This document shows positions 17,128 to 26,307 of a stretch of DNA of 64,000 nucleotides, one piece after another; position 1 is the stretch's first letter; each line of letters starts with the position of its first letter. Source of the stretch: Longimicrobiales bacterium (lineage in GTDB: Bacteria > Gemmatimonadota > Gemmatimonadetes > Longimicrobiales > Gaopeijiaceae). The DNA is taken from positions 2,025,340 through 2,089,339 of the forward strand of contig OX638356.1 of the NCBI GenBank assembly GCA_951813395.1. Direction: 5' to 3'. Below the pieces are notes generated by a model. It ran no database searches. It saw only the letters and a list, made by a program, of their open reading frames with translations, and was not told the DNA's origin. Made by a program: the position numbers and the translations under genes.

Positions 17128-18405
17128 ATGCCATCATTCATCGTGACCGGCGGACGGGAACTGAGCGGGACCATCCGTCCCGGCGGGAACAAAAACGCGG
17201 CGCTGCCGGTGCTTGCCGCGACCATGATGTCGGCCGAGCCCGTCACCGTTCGCAACGTCCCGCGCATCCGCGATGTCGCGACCTTGCTCGAAATCATGGA
17301 CTCACTGGGTGCCGACGTCGCGTGGACCGGGGCCAACGAGGTCAGGGTCGATGCGGCCAACGCAACCGCCGGGGACCTCGACCCCGCTCTGGCCGAGCGC
17401 ATCCGGGCGTCGATTCTGTTGGCCGGGCCCCTGCTCGCGCGCTTCGGTTCGCTGTCGCTTCCTCCGCCGGGCGGCGATGTCATCGGGCGCCGTCGCCTGG
17501 ACACGCACCTGCTCGCCTTCCGTGCGCTCGGGGCGGAGGTCGAGACCTCCTCCGGCCTCGATATCCGCGCCCGCTCGCTTGCCGGCGCCGACATGTTTCT
17601 CGACGAGCCCTCCGTAACCGCGACCGAGAACGCCATCATGGCGGCCTCCCTGGCCAAGGGCGAGACGGTCATCAGGAACGCGGCCGCAGAGCCCCATGTA
17701 CAGGACTTGTGTCATCTGCTGAACGCCATGGGGGCACGGATATCCGGCATCGGGACGTCCAGTCTGGTCATTCGTGGCGCGGCCTCGCTGGGGCGCGCCG
17801 ACTACACGATCGGCGCCGACCATGTCGAGACGGGGTCGTTCATCGGCCTCGCGGCGGTCACGAGGAGCAGGCTGGTGATCGAGGATGCGCCTTTGGAGCA
17901 TCTGGATTCCGTCCTGATCGGCTTCCGGCGCCTCGGGATCGATTGCCGGGTAGATGGACGCGACCTGGTCGTCGACGGGCGCGAGGATCCGGTCATCCGG
18001 ATGGATGCCTTCGGGCATTTGCCGAAGGTGGACGATGGTCCCTGGCCCGCGTTTCCGGCGGATCTCACGTCGATCGCGGTCGTCGCGGCTACCCGGGCAC
18101 GCGGAACGATCCTGATCCACGAGAAGATGTTCGAATCGCGGATGTTCTTCACCGACAAGCTGGTATCCATGGGTGCGCGCATCATACTGTGCGACCCGCA
18201 TCGCGTGGTCGTCGTCGGTCCGTCGCCGCTGAGGGGAGCTCGATTGGAGAGCCCGGATATCCGTGCCGGCATGGCGATCCTGATCGCCGCGCTGGGCGCA
18301 ACCGGCCAGAGCCGGATCCGCAATGTCGGTCAGATTGAACGAGGCTACGAGAGGATCGACCAGCGCCTCAGGGCCCTTGGCGCATGCATCGAACGCCGTG
18401 ATTGA
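17128..18405 (+). CDS. murA: UDP-N-acetylglucosamine 1-carboxyvinyltransferase (Asp117 variant)
   Basis: MurA transfers enolpyruvate from PEP to UDP-GlcNAc, the first committed step of peptidoglycan synthesis. The 425-residue protein has the substrate-binding Asn21-Lys22 (GGNKNAALP) and the LAGPLLARFG segment. The active-site loop reads PPPGGDVIGRR, with Asp117 where most MurAs have the catalytic, fosfomycin-reactive Cys (PGGC). Mycobacterial and chlamydial MurA have the same Asp and are naturally fosfomycin insensitive. ATG 17128 gives the normal N-terminus. Confidence 0.96.
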   Translation: MPSFIVTGGRELSGTIRPGGNKNAALPVLAATMMSAEPVTVRNVPRIRDVATLLEIMDSLGADVAWTGANEVRVDAANATAGDLDPALAERIRASILLAGPLLARFGSLSLPPPGGDVIGRRRLDTHLLAFRALGAEVETSSGLDIRARSLAGADMFLDEPSVTATENAIMAASLAKGETVIRNAAAEPHVQDLCHLLNAMGARISGIGTSSLVIRGAASLGRADYTIGADHVETGSFIGLAAVTRSRLVIEDAPLEHLDSVLIGFRRLGIDCRVDGRDLVVDGREDPVIRMDAFGHLPKVDDGPWPAFPADLTSIAVVAATRARGTILIHEKMFESRMFFTDKLVSMGARIILCDPHRVVVVGPSPLRGARLESPDIRAGMAILIAALGATGQSRIRNVGQIERGYERIDQRLRALGACIERRD

Positions 18406-18431
18406 CCGGCGAACTCCGTCACAGCTATAAT
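18402..18431 (+). promoter_or_regulatory. Strong sigma-70-type promoter for the rimP-nusA-infB operon
   Basis: TTGACC at 18402-18407, overlapping the murA stop codon, an 18-base spacer, and a perfect TATAAT at 18426-18431. Transcription would start near 18438 and pass through the leader hairpins and terminator listed next before reaching rimP. Confidence 0.75.
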
Positions 18432-18433
18432 AC

Positions 18434-18469
18434 CTTGGTGGCTGACGGGCAGCTGCGGGCCTTACCAAG
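18434..18469 (+). promoter_or_regulatory. 5' leader stem of rimP operon
   Basis: CTTGGT (18434-18439) pairs with ACCAAG (18464-18469), continued by GGC (18440-18442) with GCC (18459-18461) across a two-base bulge. The last G is shared with the first base of the terminator stem downstream. The arrangement of an upstream stem abutting a terminator resembles attenuator leaders; which alternative fold antiterminates is not resolved. Confidence 0.4.
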
Positions 18470-18498
18470 TGGGGGAGATGGCGTCCCCCGCTTTTTTT
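18469..18498 (+). terminator. Intrinsic terminator in the rimP leader (candidate attenuator)
   Basis: GGGGGA (18471-18476) pairs with TCCCCC (18484-18489) around a seven-base loop; T-G and G-C pairs extend the stem to eight, and seven Ts follow at 18492-18498. It sits between the TATAAT box and the rimP start, so it should stop transcripts from that promoter unless antitermination occurs. It could also end read-through from murA. Confidence 0.75.
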
Positions 18499-18523
18499 GT
18501 CGGTTGACGAAAGGGTGAACGAC

Positions 18524-19015
18524 GTGAACGCAAGCCGGGCCGAGCTTCGGCGGGAGTTCGAGGAGCGACTCTCCCGCATGGGGTACGATCTGGTACAGGT
18601 CGAGTGGGCGGGTCGCGCTCATCGTCCGGTCATCAGGCTTCGCGTGGAGCGAGCCGCGCTGGACCGGCCGGTTTCGCTTGGCGATTGCACGGCCGTGAGC
18701 CGCGGGATGGAAGCCTGGCTCGATTCGGATGTCCGGGTCCCCGATCGCTACGTGCTCGAAGTGTCATCGCCCGGACTCGAGCGGCCCCTGACGCGCGCCC
18801 GGGACTTCCGCCGTTTTCGCGGACGGAAGATCGCCGTGCATGGAACCGAACCGCTTGACAACGGCGCTTCGCGAATCGAGGGAACCCTGCTGGGGTTTGC
18901 CGGTGGCGAAGAAGGCTTGGGGTCGATCCTGGTGCGCCTGAACGGCGGCCACGAAATCGAGGTTCCGCGTTCACGCGTTGCGAAGGCGCGCCTGGTCCAT
19001 GAATGGAATGCATGA
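18524..19015 (+). CDS. rimP: Ribosome maturation factor RimP
   Basis: RimP assists 30S subunit maturation. From GTG 18524 the protein has 163 residues; GAAAGG about nine bases upstream supports this start over the TTG at 18497, which lies in the terminator T-run. LSRMGYDLVQVEW, the VSRGMEAWLDSD region and YVLEVSSPGLERPL (the most conserved RimP motif) are present. It overlaps nusA by four bases, the classic rimP-nusA-infB order. Confidence 0.93.
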   Translation: MNASRAELRREFEERLSRMGYDLVQVEWAGRAHRPVIRLRVERAALDRPVSLGDCTAVSRGMEAWLDSDVRVPDRYVLEVSSPGLERPLTRARDFRRFRGRKIAVHGTEPLDNGASRIEGTLLGFAGGEEGLGSILVRLNGGHEIEVPRSRVAKARLVHEWNA

Positions 19016-20361
19016 TGACGGACTCCTCTCTGATCGGTCAGGCGGTGGGTGCGATCGCCAAGGCGAAGGACCTCGATGCCGACGAGGTGGACGTGCTGGT
19101 CAAGGAGGCCATCCACGCCGGTCTGGCGCGCATATTCGGCGCCAATGTCGAAACCGAGATCGACGTGGACCAGGGTACGGGCGAGATCGACATGGTTGTG
19201 CTGAAGCGGGTGGTCGCAACGGTGGAGGACGAAGCGTCCGAGATCGCCGTCGAGGAGGCCCGCTGGGACGATCCCACCTACGAGGTCGGCGACGTCATGG
19301 AGATTCCCGTGGACTTCTCCGAGTTCGGGCGCAATGCCGTCATGGCGGCCAAGCAGCGCATCGTGCAGCTGGTCCGCGAGGGCGAGCGCCAGCGTATCCG
19401 GGACGAGTACACCGATCGGGTCGGCGATCTGCTCTCCGGTGAGGTGCAGCAGATCGAACGCGGCAAGATCGTCCTGCTCCTCAACCGCACCAGAGAGGCC
19501 GAGGCGATCATACCGTGGAAGGAGCAGAACCCCCGTGAGCGCTTCCGCCAGGGCGAATCCATCCGCGCCGTGCTCAAGAAGGTCGACGAGACTCCCAAGG
19601 GTCCCCGGCTGATCTTCTCGCGCTCGGATCCGCTCTTCGTCGCCGCCCTGTTCAACCTGGAGGTGCCCGAGATCCAGCAGGGCATCGTCGACATCAAGGA
19701 ACTCACCCGGGAAGTCGGAGGCCGTACCAAGATCGCCGTCCACAGCCGCGACGAGTCCATCGATCCGGTGGGGGCCTGCGTGGGTCTCAAGGGGTCGCGC
19801 GTGCAGGCCGTGGTTTCGGAGCTGGGTGGCGAGCGGATCGATATCGTTCCCTGGCATCCCGATCCGGAGATCTTCGCGCGCCGGGCGCTTGCCCCGGCTC
19901 GTGTGGCGAAGGTCGTCTCGGATTCCGCGCGGCAGGTTGTCACGGCGATCGTCGACGAGGACCAGCTGTCGCTTGCCATAGGCAGGAACGGCCAGAACGT
20001 GCGCCTGGCATCTCAGCTGATCGGATGGCAGATAGACCTCTACGGCTCTCGCGAGTGGCTGGAACGCGGTGCCGACATGTCTCTGTTCGTGGAGGAAGAG
20101 GCCGATTCATATGAAACGGCCGATTTCCCCCTGAGCGAACTTTCGCTGGATTCGGCAACGCTGGATGCGCTGGCGTCGGCCGGCTACGACAGTTTCCTCG
20201 ACATCATCGACCTCGACCGCGCCGACTTCCTGGCCGTGGACGGGGTGACCGAGGATGCCGCGGCGCGGCTCCTTACCCTGATCGAAGACCTCACCGTGGT
20301 CGACTCGGAGTCCGTTCGTTCCAGCGAGGAGCCAGTGAGCGGAGGGGGTGGGCCAGCTTGA
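19012..20361 (+). CDS. nusA: Transcription termination/antitermination factor NusA
   Basis: 449 residues: N-terminal RNA-polymerase-binding domain, S1 domain (~residues 130-200), KH1 and KH2 (DPVGACVGLKGSRVQAVVSEL, then LSLAIGRNGQNVRLASQL), and a C-terminal helix-hairpin-helix region (SLDSATLDALASAGY..). The start is ATG at 19012 or 19015, overlapping the rimP stop. NusA commonly feeds back on its own operon, which fits the terminator found in the rimP leader. Confidence 0.96.
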   Translation: MMTDSSLIGQAVGAIAKAKDLDADEVDVLVKEAIHAGLARIFGANVETEIDVDQGTGEIDMVVLKRVVATVEDEASEIAVEEARWDDPTYEVGDVMEIPVDFSEFGRNAVMAAKQRIVQLVREGERQRIRDEYTDRVGDLLSGEVQQIERGKIVLLLNRTREAEAIIPWKEQNPRERFRQGESIRAVLKKVDETPKGPRLIFSRSDPLFVAALFNLEVPEIQQGIVDIKELTREVGGRTKIAVHSRDESIDPVGACVGLKGSRVQAVVSELGGERIDIVPWHPDPEIFARRALAPARVAKVVSDSARQVVTAIVDEDQLSLAIGRNGQNVRLASQLIGWQIDLYGSREWLERGADMSLFVEEEADSYETADFPLSELSLDSATLDALASAGYDSFLDIIDLDRADFLAVDGVTEDAAARLLTLIEDLTVVDSESVRSSEEPVSGGGGPA

Positions 20362-23147
20362 TGCGGGTGAAGGAACTGGCGACGGATCTCAAGGTCAATG
20401 CCGATGTGCTTCTCAGGTTTCTGCGGGAGTCGGGTGTGCGCGTGGGGCATGCCGACGCGCCGATCAGGGATGTTGACATAGCTCTGATACGCACGCGCCT
20501 GGAACGCGAACGCAGGGCGGGTCACGGCGAAGCCGCCGACGTGATGAAGGCTGTGGTCAAGGCCCGCAGGCCGGTGAGCCGCCGCCGGCGGCGGGCGCCT
20601 TCTCGCCGTCGTTCCGCAGTCGAAGCGCAAACAGCCGTTGCGGAAGCACCCGAGGACACGGTCGCCGGTGACGAGACCACCGCGGATGGGGCTGCACCGG
20701 CTGCCGCACCGGAAGCCGCGACCGCGCCGGACGCATCCCCGACCGAACCTGCCGAACCGGCCGAGTCCCGCGAGGCCGAGACCGCGCCGACCGCGGACGG
20801 GACCGGGTTGCAGGTGCCCGGAGCTCCGTCGGCCGACGAGCCGGCCGCCGCAGTCGATTCAGTTCCCGGCGACGACGTACGTACGGCCCCGCCCGACGAG
20901 GGGCAGCCCGAAGGACCTGAGTTGGCGGTGTCGGAACTCTCCGAAGCCGCAACCGAATCTTCACAGCTGGACGGAACAGGGGAAGCCGCGGCAGAAACCG
21001 ACACCGCGCTTCCCCGACCCGAGCCGCCGCTCGCCGCCCGCACGGGGTTCAAGCCGACCAGCGCCCGTCCGGGTCCCGGCCAACCTTCCGTGCCGGGCAA
21101 ACCGGAGCCCGCGGCAAGCGCAGGTCCCGGCGGTCGCGTCAGGATCCAGGCCGAAGGCTACACGTCGGACGGCCGTCGCAAGAGGGCACGGAAGAAGGGC
21201 CGCCGCCGCAAGGGTGCCGACCGCGACGTGGCGAGGCAGAACATCCAGCGGGTCATGGCCGAGATCAAGGGGGGCCGCAAGAAGCGCAAGAAGGGGAAGG
21301 GCGCGGTGGCCGCGGCCAAGGAGGAACGGGTCGCGGCGGAGGAACGCGCCGCCGAGGCGAGGTCCGCCGAAGCACGAATCGTGCGCGTCAACGAATTCCT
21401 CACCGTGGCCGAGCTGGCGGAGCTCATGGATGTTGCTCCGACCGAGATCATCGGGTGGGCATTCAAGAACATGAGTCTGATGGTCACCATCAATCAGAGG
21501 CTCGATTTCGATCAGATCGAATTGCTGCTCGAGGGGTTCGGCCTTACCGCGGTGCGAGAGACCGACTATCTGCCCCCGTCGGAGGAGCAGGCCGATGAGG
21601 ACGATCCCGAGGATCTGCGTCCGCGTCCGCCCGTCGTGACGGTCATGGGTCACGTGGACCACGGGAAGACCAAGCTCCTGGACTGGATCCGGAATACCAA
21701 TGTCGTGGCCGGCGAGGCCGGCGGCATCACCCAGCACATCGGCGCCTATCACGTGGAACTCGACGACGCCCGCACCATTTCGTTCCTTGACACGCCCGGG
21801 CACGCAGCCTTCACGGCCATGCGGGCGCGTGGCGCGGACGTCACCGATCTGGTGGTTCTCGTCGTTGCCGCCGATGATGCGGTGATGCCGCAAACCATCG
21901 AGGCGATCAGTCACGCCAAGACCGCCGGCGTGCCCATGGTGGTCGCCATCAACAAGATCGACCTCCCCAGCGCGAATGCCGACAAGGTACGGCAGGACCT
22001 GCTCCAGCACGGGGTTACGGTCGAGGACTTCGGCGGGGACACGCTTGTTGCGGAGGTATCCGCCAAGACCGGCGAGGGCATGGACGACCTGCTGGAGAAG
22101 ATTCTCCTTCAGGCCGAGATCCTCGAACTCCAGGCGAATCCCGACCGCGACGCCCTGGGCGCGGTGGTTGAGGCGGAACTGGACATCGGCAAGGGACCCG
22201 TGGCGACGGTTCTCGTTCAGAGTGGCACGCTGCGCGTCGGGGACAGCTTCGTGGTGGGACTGTACGACGGCAGGGTGCGCGCGCTGGTTGACGAGCGCGG
22301 TCATGGAGTCGACGCCGTGGGCCCCGGGATTCCGGTGCAGATGCTCGGTGTCGCCGGAGTGCCCCAGGCCGGTGACGTGTTCCAGGTGATGGGAGCCGAC
22401 CAGGCAGCCTCCATCGCCGCCAACCGCCGGCGGCTTGACCGGGAGAAGCAACTGCGGATCAAGCAGCGGGGCATCAAGCTCGGCGACTTCACGCAACTGC
22501 TGGCGGCGGGTGATGTCGGAACGTTGCGGCTGGTGGTCAAGGGCGACGTGGACGGGTCCGTCCAGGCTCTGTGCGACGCCCTGGAGCAGTTGTCGACGCA
22601 GGAGGTTCAGGTGGAGATCATCCATCGCGGCGTCGGGGCGGTCAACGAGTCCGACGTCATGCTCGCGCTCGCCGCCGGGGCGGTCGTCATCGGCTTCCGG
22701 GTCCGCCCCGACGCACGGGCACGCCAGGCTTCGTCGCGCGAAGCCGTTGACATCCAGGTCTACGACGTGATCTACGAGGCGGTGGACGATGTCAGGGCGG
22801 CGCTCGAGGGGCTCCTGGCACCAGAGCGTCGCGAAAGCGTGGTCGGGGCCGCGGAGGCCCGCGTCATCTTCAAGATCCGGGGAGTCGGCACCATTGCCGG
22901 GAGCTACATCGTGGATGGCGTGGTGCAGCGGGGAGGCATGGCACGCGTCATCCGCGACGGCGTCGTCATCTACGATGGCGAGATCGGGTCGCTGCGGCGC
23001 TTCAAGGAAGATGTCCGGGAGGTGAAGGAAGGCTTCGAATGCGGGATCGGCATCGCGAACTTCAACGACCTGAAGGTGGGCGACGTCGTGGAGGCCTATC
23101 AGGTGCAGGAGGTCGCCCGCACCCTGGCGGGTACCGGGCAGGGTTGA
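20361..23147 (+). CDS. infB: Translation initiation factor IF-2
   Basis: IF-2 is the GTPase that places initiator tRNA on the ribosome. The 928-residue protein has the N-terminal IF2N fold ([21 protein letters not shown]), a ~220-residue low-complexity Ala/Pro/Glu linker, a basic stretch near residues 270-310, a second IF2N copy ([14 protein letters not shown]), and the G domain beginning [17 protein letters not shown] near residue 430, with DTPGHAAF and NKID. The ATG overlaps the nusA stop by one base. Confidence 0.96.
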   Translation: MRVKELATDLKVNADVLLRFLRESGVRVGHADAPIRDVDIALIRTRLERERRAGHGEAADVMKAVVKARRPVSRRRRRAPSRRRSAVEAQTAVAEAPEDTVAGDETTADGAAPAAAPEAATAPDASPTEPAEPAESREAETAPTADGTGLQVPGAPSADEPAAAVDSVPGDDVRTAPPDEGQPEGPELAVSELSEAATESSQLDGTGEAAAETDTALPRPEPPLAARTGFKPTSARPGPGQPSVPGKPEPAASAGPGGRVRIQAEGYTSDGRRKRARKKGRRRKGADRDVARQNIQRVMAEIKGGRKKRKKGKGAVAAAKEERVAAEERAAEARSAEARIVRVNEFLTVAELAELMDVAPTEIIGWAFKNMSLMVTINQRLDFDQIELLLEGFGLTAVRETDYLPPSEEQADEDDPEDLRPRPPVVTVMGHVDHGKTKLLDWIRNTNVVAGEAGGITQHIGAYHVELDDARTISFLDTPGHAAFTAMRARGADVTDLVVLVVAADDAVMPQTIEAISHAKTAGVPMVVAINKIDLPSANADKVRQDLLQHGVTVEDFGGDTLVAEVSAKTGEGMDDLLEKILLQAEILELQANPDRDALGAVVEAELDIGKGPVATVLVQSGTLRVGDSFVVGLYDGRVRALVDERGHGVDAVGPGIPVQMLGVAGVPQAGDVFQVMGADQAASIAANRRRLDREKQLRIKQRGIKLGDFTQLLAAGDVGTLRLVVKGDVDGSVQALCDALEQLSTQEVQVEIIHRGVGAVNESDVMLALAAGAVVIGFRVRPDARARQASSREAVDIQVYDVIYEAVDDVRAALEGLLAPERRESVVGAAEARVIFKIRGVGTIAGSYIVDGVVQRGGMARVIRDGVVIYDGEIGSLRRFKEDVREVKEGFECGIGIANFNDLKVGDVVEAYQVQEVARTLAGTGQG

Positions 23148-23461
23148 ACGAACCCCGTGGCGCAGCGGTCCCGCGGCCCGCGGTGGTCGTCACCGTGGCC
23201 ACCTGGGACCTTTCCATGCCGGGGTCGGCCTCACTGAAGCAGAAGCGGTCCGTCCTGCGCTCGCTCAGGGACAGGCTCGCGCGCATGAACGTGTCGGTCG
23301 TCGAGTCGGGACTCCAGGACGCGCGCAATCGAGCCCGGATCTCGGTGGCGTTTCTCGCGGCGCACGCCGCCCAGGCCGATTCGATCCTGGAGTCGGTCGA
23401 TCGCCGTGTGGCCGGCGCGCGCGGTGCGGTGGTGGTCGGAAACTCCAGCGAACGGTACTGA
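23144..23461 (+). CDS. DUF503 family protein
   Basis: Up to 105 residues. The core MPGSASLKQKRSVLRSLRDRLARMNVSVVES followed by RARISVAFLA matches DUF503, a small dimeric ferredoxin-like fold of unknown function almost always found between infB and rbfA. The TTG at 23144 overlaps the infB stop; GTG 23183 gives a more typical N-terminus and is an equal candidate. No Shine-Dalgarno sequence decides it. Confidence 0.82.
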   Translation: MNEPRGAAVPRPAVVVTVATWDLSMPGSASLKQKRSVLRSLRDRLARMNVSVVESGLQDARNRARISVAFLAAHAAQADSILESVDRRVAGARGAVVVGNSSERY

Positions 23462-23826
23462 TGTCCGGGCGGCGTCTTTCGCGACTGGGCGAGCAGCTTC
23501 GCCGGGAACTGTCGACCAGGATCCAGTACCAGCTTCGCGACCCCGATGTGGGGTCCCTGACCATCACCGGGGTGGATGTGACCGAGGACCTCTGGCTGGC
23601 CCGCGTATACGTGGAGCTCCACGGCTCGCGTGATCAACAGTCCCGAACCCTGGCGGCGCTGGGCCGGGCGGCACCGTTTCTGCGTTCGGTGCTCGGGCGT
23701 GAACTCAGGATCCGGCGGATGCCCGAGCTGCGGTTTCAGCGTGACACGACGATCGAGGACGGTCGGCGGATCGAGGCCATACTGCGCGACGTGATGCCTC
23801 CCGACGGCGTGGCGGACGAGCCTTGA
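23461..23826 (+). CDS. rbfA: Ribosome-binding factor A
   Basis: RbfA binds immature 30S subunits and helps finish 16S rRNA 5' end processing. The 121-residue protein has the typical SRLGEQLRRELSTRIQYQLRDP N-terminus, VTEDLWLARVYVEL, and the PELRFQRDTTIEDGRRIEAIL C-terminal segment. The ATG shares a base with the preceding stop. Flanked by DUF503 and truB, the normal neighbourhood. Confidence 0.95.
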   Translation: MSGRRLSRLGEQLRRELSTRIQYQLRDPDVGSLTITGVDVTEDLWLARVYVELHGSRDQQSRTLAALGRAAPFLRSVLGRELRIRRMPELRFQRDTTIEDGRRIEAILRDVMPPDGVADEP

Positions 23827-23843
23827 AGGCTGCGCCGGATATC

Positions 23844-24725
23844 ATGCGTTTCCTCCTGGTGGACAAGCCGGCCGGGGTCACGTCCCACGACGTGGTCGCC
23901 GCGGCGCGGCGCGGACTGGAAGAACGCAAGGTGGGACATGCGGGTACGCTCGACCCCTTTGCCACCGGCCTCCTCGTGCTCGCGGCGGGAAAGGCCACCC
24001 GCCTGCTGGAGTACCTCGTGGGGTTTGACAAGACCTACCGGGCGACCGCGCGGCTCGGGGTGGCCACCGATTCGCAGGATCGAGACGGAGCGCGGATCGC
24101 CGAAGATGACAACTGGACCTCGTTGAAGCGGGGGCAGCTGGAGGCGGCTGCGGCCGGAATGGTCGGCAGGCTGAGCCAGGTTCCGCCCGCGTACTCCGCG
24201 GTGAAGGTGGACGGAGTGCCGGCCCATCGGCGCGCGCGGCGGGGTGAGCGGCTGGCGCTCGCCCCCCGGGAGGTAACCTTGAGCAGTTTCGAGATCCTCG
24301 ACTACGTGCCGCCCCGGGTGCACTTCCGGGTCGCGTGTTCCAGCGGCACCTATGTGCGGGCGCTGGCGGTCGAATTCGGCAAGAGGCTGGGAACGTCCTG
24401 TCACCTCGCGGAACTGTGCCGAACGCGCGTAGGGTCCTTCCATGTGCGCCACGCGGCGTCGCTCGCTTCCGTGGCGGCCGGGGAGCCGCGGCAGGGAGCC
24501 TGGGTCGGGGCCGTGTCCGCCCTGTCCCATCTGCCGCGCGTGATCGTCGGTGCCGACGAGGCGGCGAAGCTGGCCGCCGGAAGGTGGATTCCCATGGACG
24601 CGCCCGACCGGAGCGCGGCCGTTTTCGTCCTGCCCGGGGAACGGCTGGTGGCGGTCGGGGCCGTGCGCGACGGAGTGCTCCGGCCCAGAAAGGTCTTCCA
24701 CGAACCCGGGGGAGCCGGGGCGTGA
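23844..24725 (+). CDS. truB: tRNA pseudouridine(55) synthase
   Basis: Makes pseudouridine 55 in the T-loop of tRNAs. 293 residues from ATG 23844; a TTG at 23823 overlapping the rbfA stop is the alternative. FLLVDKPAGVTSHDVV, the catalytic VGHAGTLDPFATGLL loop with its Asp, and KTYRATARLG are diagnostic, and CSSGTYVRALA is the second conserved motif. Its C-terminus carries a PUA-like segment. Confidence 0.95.
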   Translation: MRFLLVDKPAGVTSHDVVAAARRGLEERKVGHAGTLDPFATGLLVLAAGKATRLLEYLVGFDKTYRATARLGVATDSQDRDGARIAEDDNWTSLKRGQLEAAAAGMVGRLSQVPPAYSAVKVDGVPAHRRARRGERLALAPREVTLSSFEILDYVPPRVHFRVACSSGTYVRALAVEFGKRLGTSCHLAELCRTRVGSFHVRHAASLASVAAGEPRQGAWVGAVSALSHLPRVIVGADEAAKLAAGRWIPMDAPDRSAAVFVLPGERLVAVGAVRDGVLRPRKVFHEPGGAGA

Positions 24726-25678
24726 CGGTTTTTCGGTCGGGGCTGTCGGGGGTGCCGCGCGACGATCGACCCGTCGTCGTGACGGTGGGGACGTTTGACG
24801 GAATCCACCGGGGACATTGGCGGATTCTGGAGGAAATCGGCGAGCGGGCTTCGGCACGGGGCGGGCGCAGTGTCCTGGTCACCTTCGATCCGCACCCGCT
24901 GCGTGTGGTCCGGCCCGAGGCCGCGCCACCACTGCTGACCACGCCGGACGAGAAGAAGGCCGTCCTCGCGTGCAGCCCGCTCGACTACGTGGTCTTCCTG
25001 GTCTTCACGGCCGAGCTTCGCGACTTTTCGCCGCGCCGGTTCGTGGAGGAGGTCCTTTTGCGCCGGCTGGGGATGAGCCAGCTCGTCATCGGGTACGACC
25101 ACGGTTTCGGACGAGGACGATCCGGGGACGTCAATACGCTCCGCGACATCGCCGCCGACAGGGGCTTTCAGCTCGATGTCGTGGAAGCGGTCCATTCGGG
25201 GCCCGCTGCGGTCTCGTCCTCATCGATCCGGCGGGCGCTCCTCGATGGGCGACTCGCCGATGCCAACCGTTGGCTGGGCCGGCCGTACTCCTTGACCGGC
25301 ACCGTCGTCAAGGGAGACGGGCGGGGCCGGGATCTGGGTTTTCCGACCGCCAACCTGCGTGTGGCGGGGACGGACAAGCTCGTTCCCGCCCAGGGCATCT
25401 ACGCCTGCTTCGCCACCGTGCCCCAGGGCAGGTTCATGGGCGCGCTCCATATCGGAGAACGTCCGACCTTCCCGGGCGCCAGCGCCTCCGTCGAGGTGAA
25501 TCTGCTCGATTTCAACGCAGATCTGTACGGGCGGACGATCCATCTGGACATGTTCGAATACCTGCGTCCGGTGGTTGCGTTCGGTTCGGCTGCGGCGCTG
25601 ACGGCCCGGATGCAGGAAGACGTGGCGCACACCCGGAAGCTTCTGGAGCGGCGTTTGGCGCCAGCCCCGGTGACTTGA
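24722..25678 (+). CDS. ribF: Bifunctional riboflavin kinase/FAD synthetase
   Basis: Converts riboflavin to FMN and then FAD. The 318-residue product has an N-terminal FAD synthetase domain (VTVGTFDGIHRGH, nucleotidyltransferase HxGH-type site; SSSSIRRAL) and a C-terminal kinase domain (GTVVKGDGRGRDLGFPTANL, AQGIYACF). GTG 24722 overlaps the truB stop by four bases; the frame upstream lies within truB. Confidence 0.95.
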   Translation: MTVFRSGLSGVPRDDRPVVVTVGTFDGIHRGHWRILEEIGERASARGGRSVLVTFDPHPLRVVRPEAAPPLLTTPDEKKAVLACSPLDYVVFLVFTAELRDFSPRRFVEEVLLRRLGMSQLVIGYDHGFGRGRSGDVNTLRDIAADRGFQLDVVEAVHSGPAAVSSSSIRRALLDGRLADANRWLGRPYSLTGTVVKGDGRGRDLGFPTANLRVAGTDKLVPAQGIYACFATVPQGRFMGALHIGERPTFPGASASVEVNLLDFNADLYGRTIHLDMFEYLRPVVAFGSAAALTARMQEDVAHTRKLLERRLAPAPVT

Positions 25679-25752
25679 GCCCCGGTGCTTCCTTCCCCCG
25701 CCGGAAATCCATCTTCCGTTCAGGCTCGTGTGCCGTTGGACAAGACTTGCGG

Positions 25753-25781
25753 TTGTGTGCCCATCGGCCATCGGCTATGTT
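25753..25781 (+). promoter_or_regulatory. Candidate rpsO promoter
   Basis: TTGTGT (25753-25758), a 17-base spacer and TATGTT (25776-25781) fall in the AT-richer part of the 242-base gap between ribF and rpsO. A start near 25788 would leave a ~130-base leader. Both boxes match the consensus only in part. Confidence 0.4.
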
Positions 25782-25786
25782 TAAAG

Positions 25787-25906
25787 GCTGTCCGCCTGAC
25801 AGTGTTGTACAGTTCACAAATTCAAGCGAGCCGCGGGGGACGATGTGATCCGCCCATGGCGCGTCCGGTTTCCCCTCGCGTTTCGCCCTCGCAGGAGAGA
25901 GGCGAA
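25787..25906 (+). promoter_or_regulatory. Structured rpsO leader (possible S15 autoregulatory region)
   Basis: Two hairpins are visible: CTGTC/GACAG at about 25788-25801, and TTCGCC (25882-25887) pairing with GGCGAA (25901-25906) with AGGAGAG exposed in the loop. Many bacteria have an S15-binding regulatory leader before rpsO, with non-homologous structures in different phyla. Assignment here rests on position and predicted pairing only. Confidence 0.3.
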
Positions 25907-25920
25907 CACACGGGAACACG

Positions 25921-26181
25921 ATGGGTATCGACAAGCAAGAGATCATAGACAAACACCAGCCTCACGAGAACGGGGCCGGCAGTACGCAGGTACAGGTCGC
26001 GCTTCTCACGGCCAGGATCAATCACCTGCGTGGCCATTTCGACGCCCACAGGCACGACCATCACAGCCGCCGCGGCCTCCTGAAGATGGTGGGACGCCGG
26101 CGTCGGCTCCTCGAGTACCTCAAGCGGACCGATCTGGACGGGTACCGCGAATTGATCAAAGACCTCGGGCTGCGCCATTGA
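25921..26181 (+). CDS. rpsO: 30S ribosomal protein S15
   Basis: The 86-residue length is normal for S15, a primary 16S rRNA binder. The [38 protein letters not shown] and [11 protein letters not shown] segments match the family along its full length. It is followed by pnp, a very conserved pair in which processing of the shared transcript often regulates pnp. Confidence 0.97.
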   Translation: MGIDKQEIIDKHQPHENGAGSTQVQVALLTARINHLRGHFDAHRHDHHSRRGLLKMVGRRRRLLEYLKRTDLDGYRELIKDLGLRH

Positions 26182-26307
26182 CCGGCGCTGGCATGGAGGC
26201 GTTCTCCCGCCGTCGGCGCGAAACGGCGCCACAGCGGGCGGTTGCGCGCCCGTAGTGCCACGGCCCCCCTTCGCCGCAGGTTCTCTGCGGCAATCCCGGA
26301 AGAGAAA

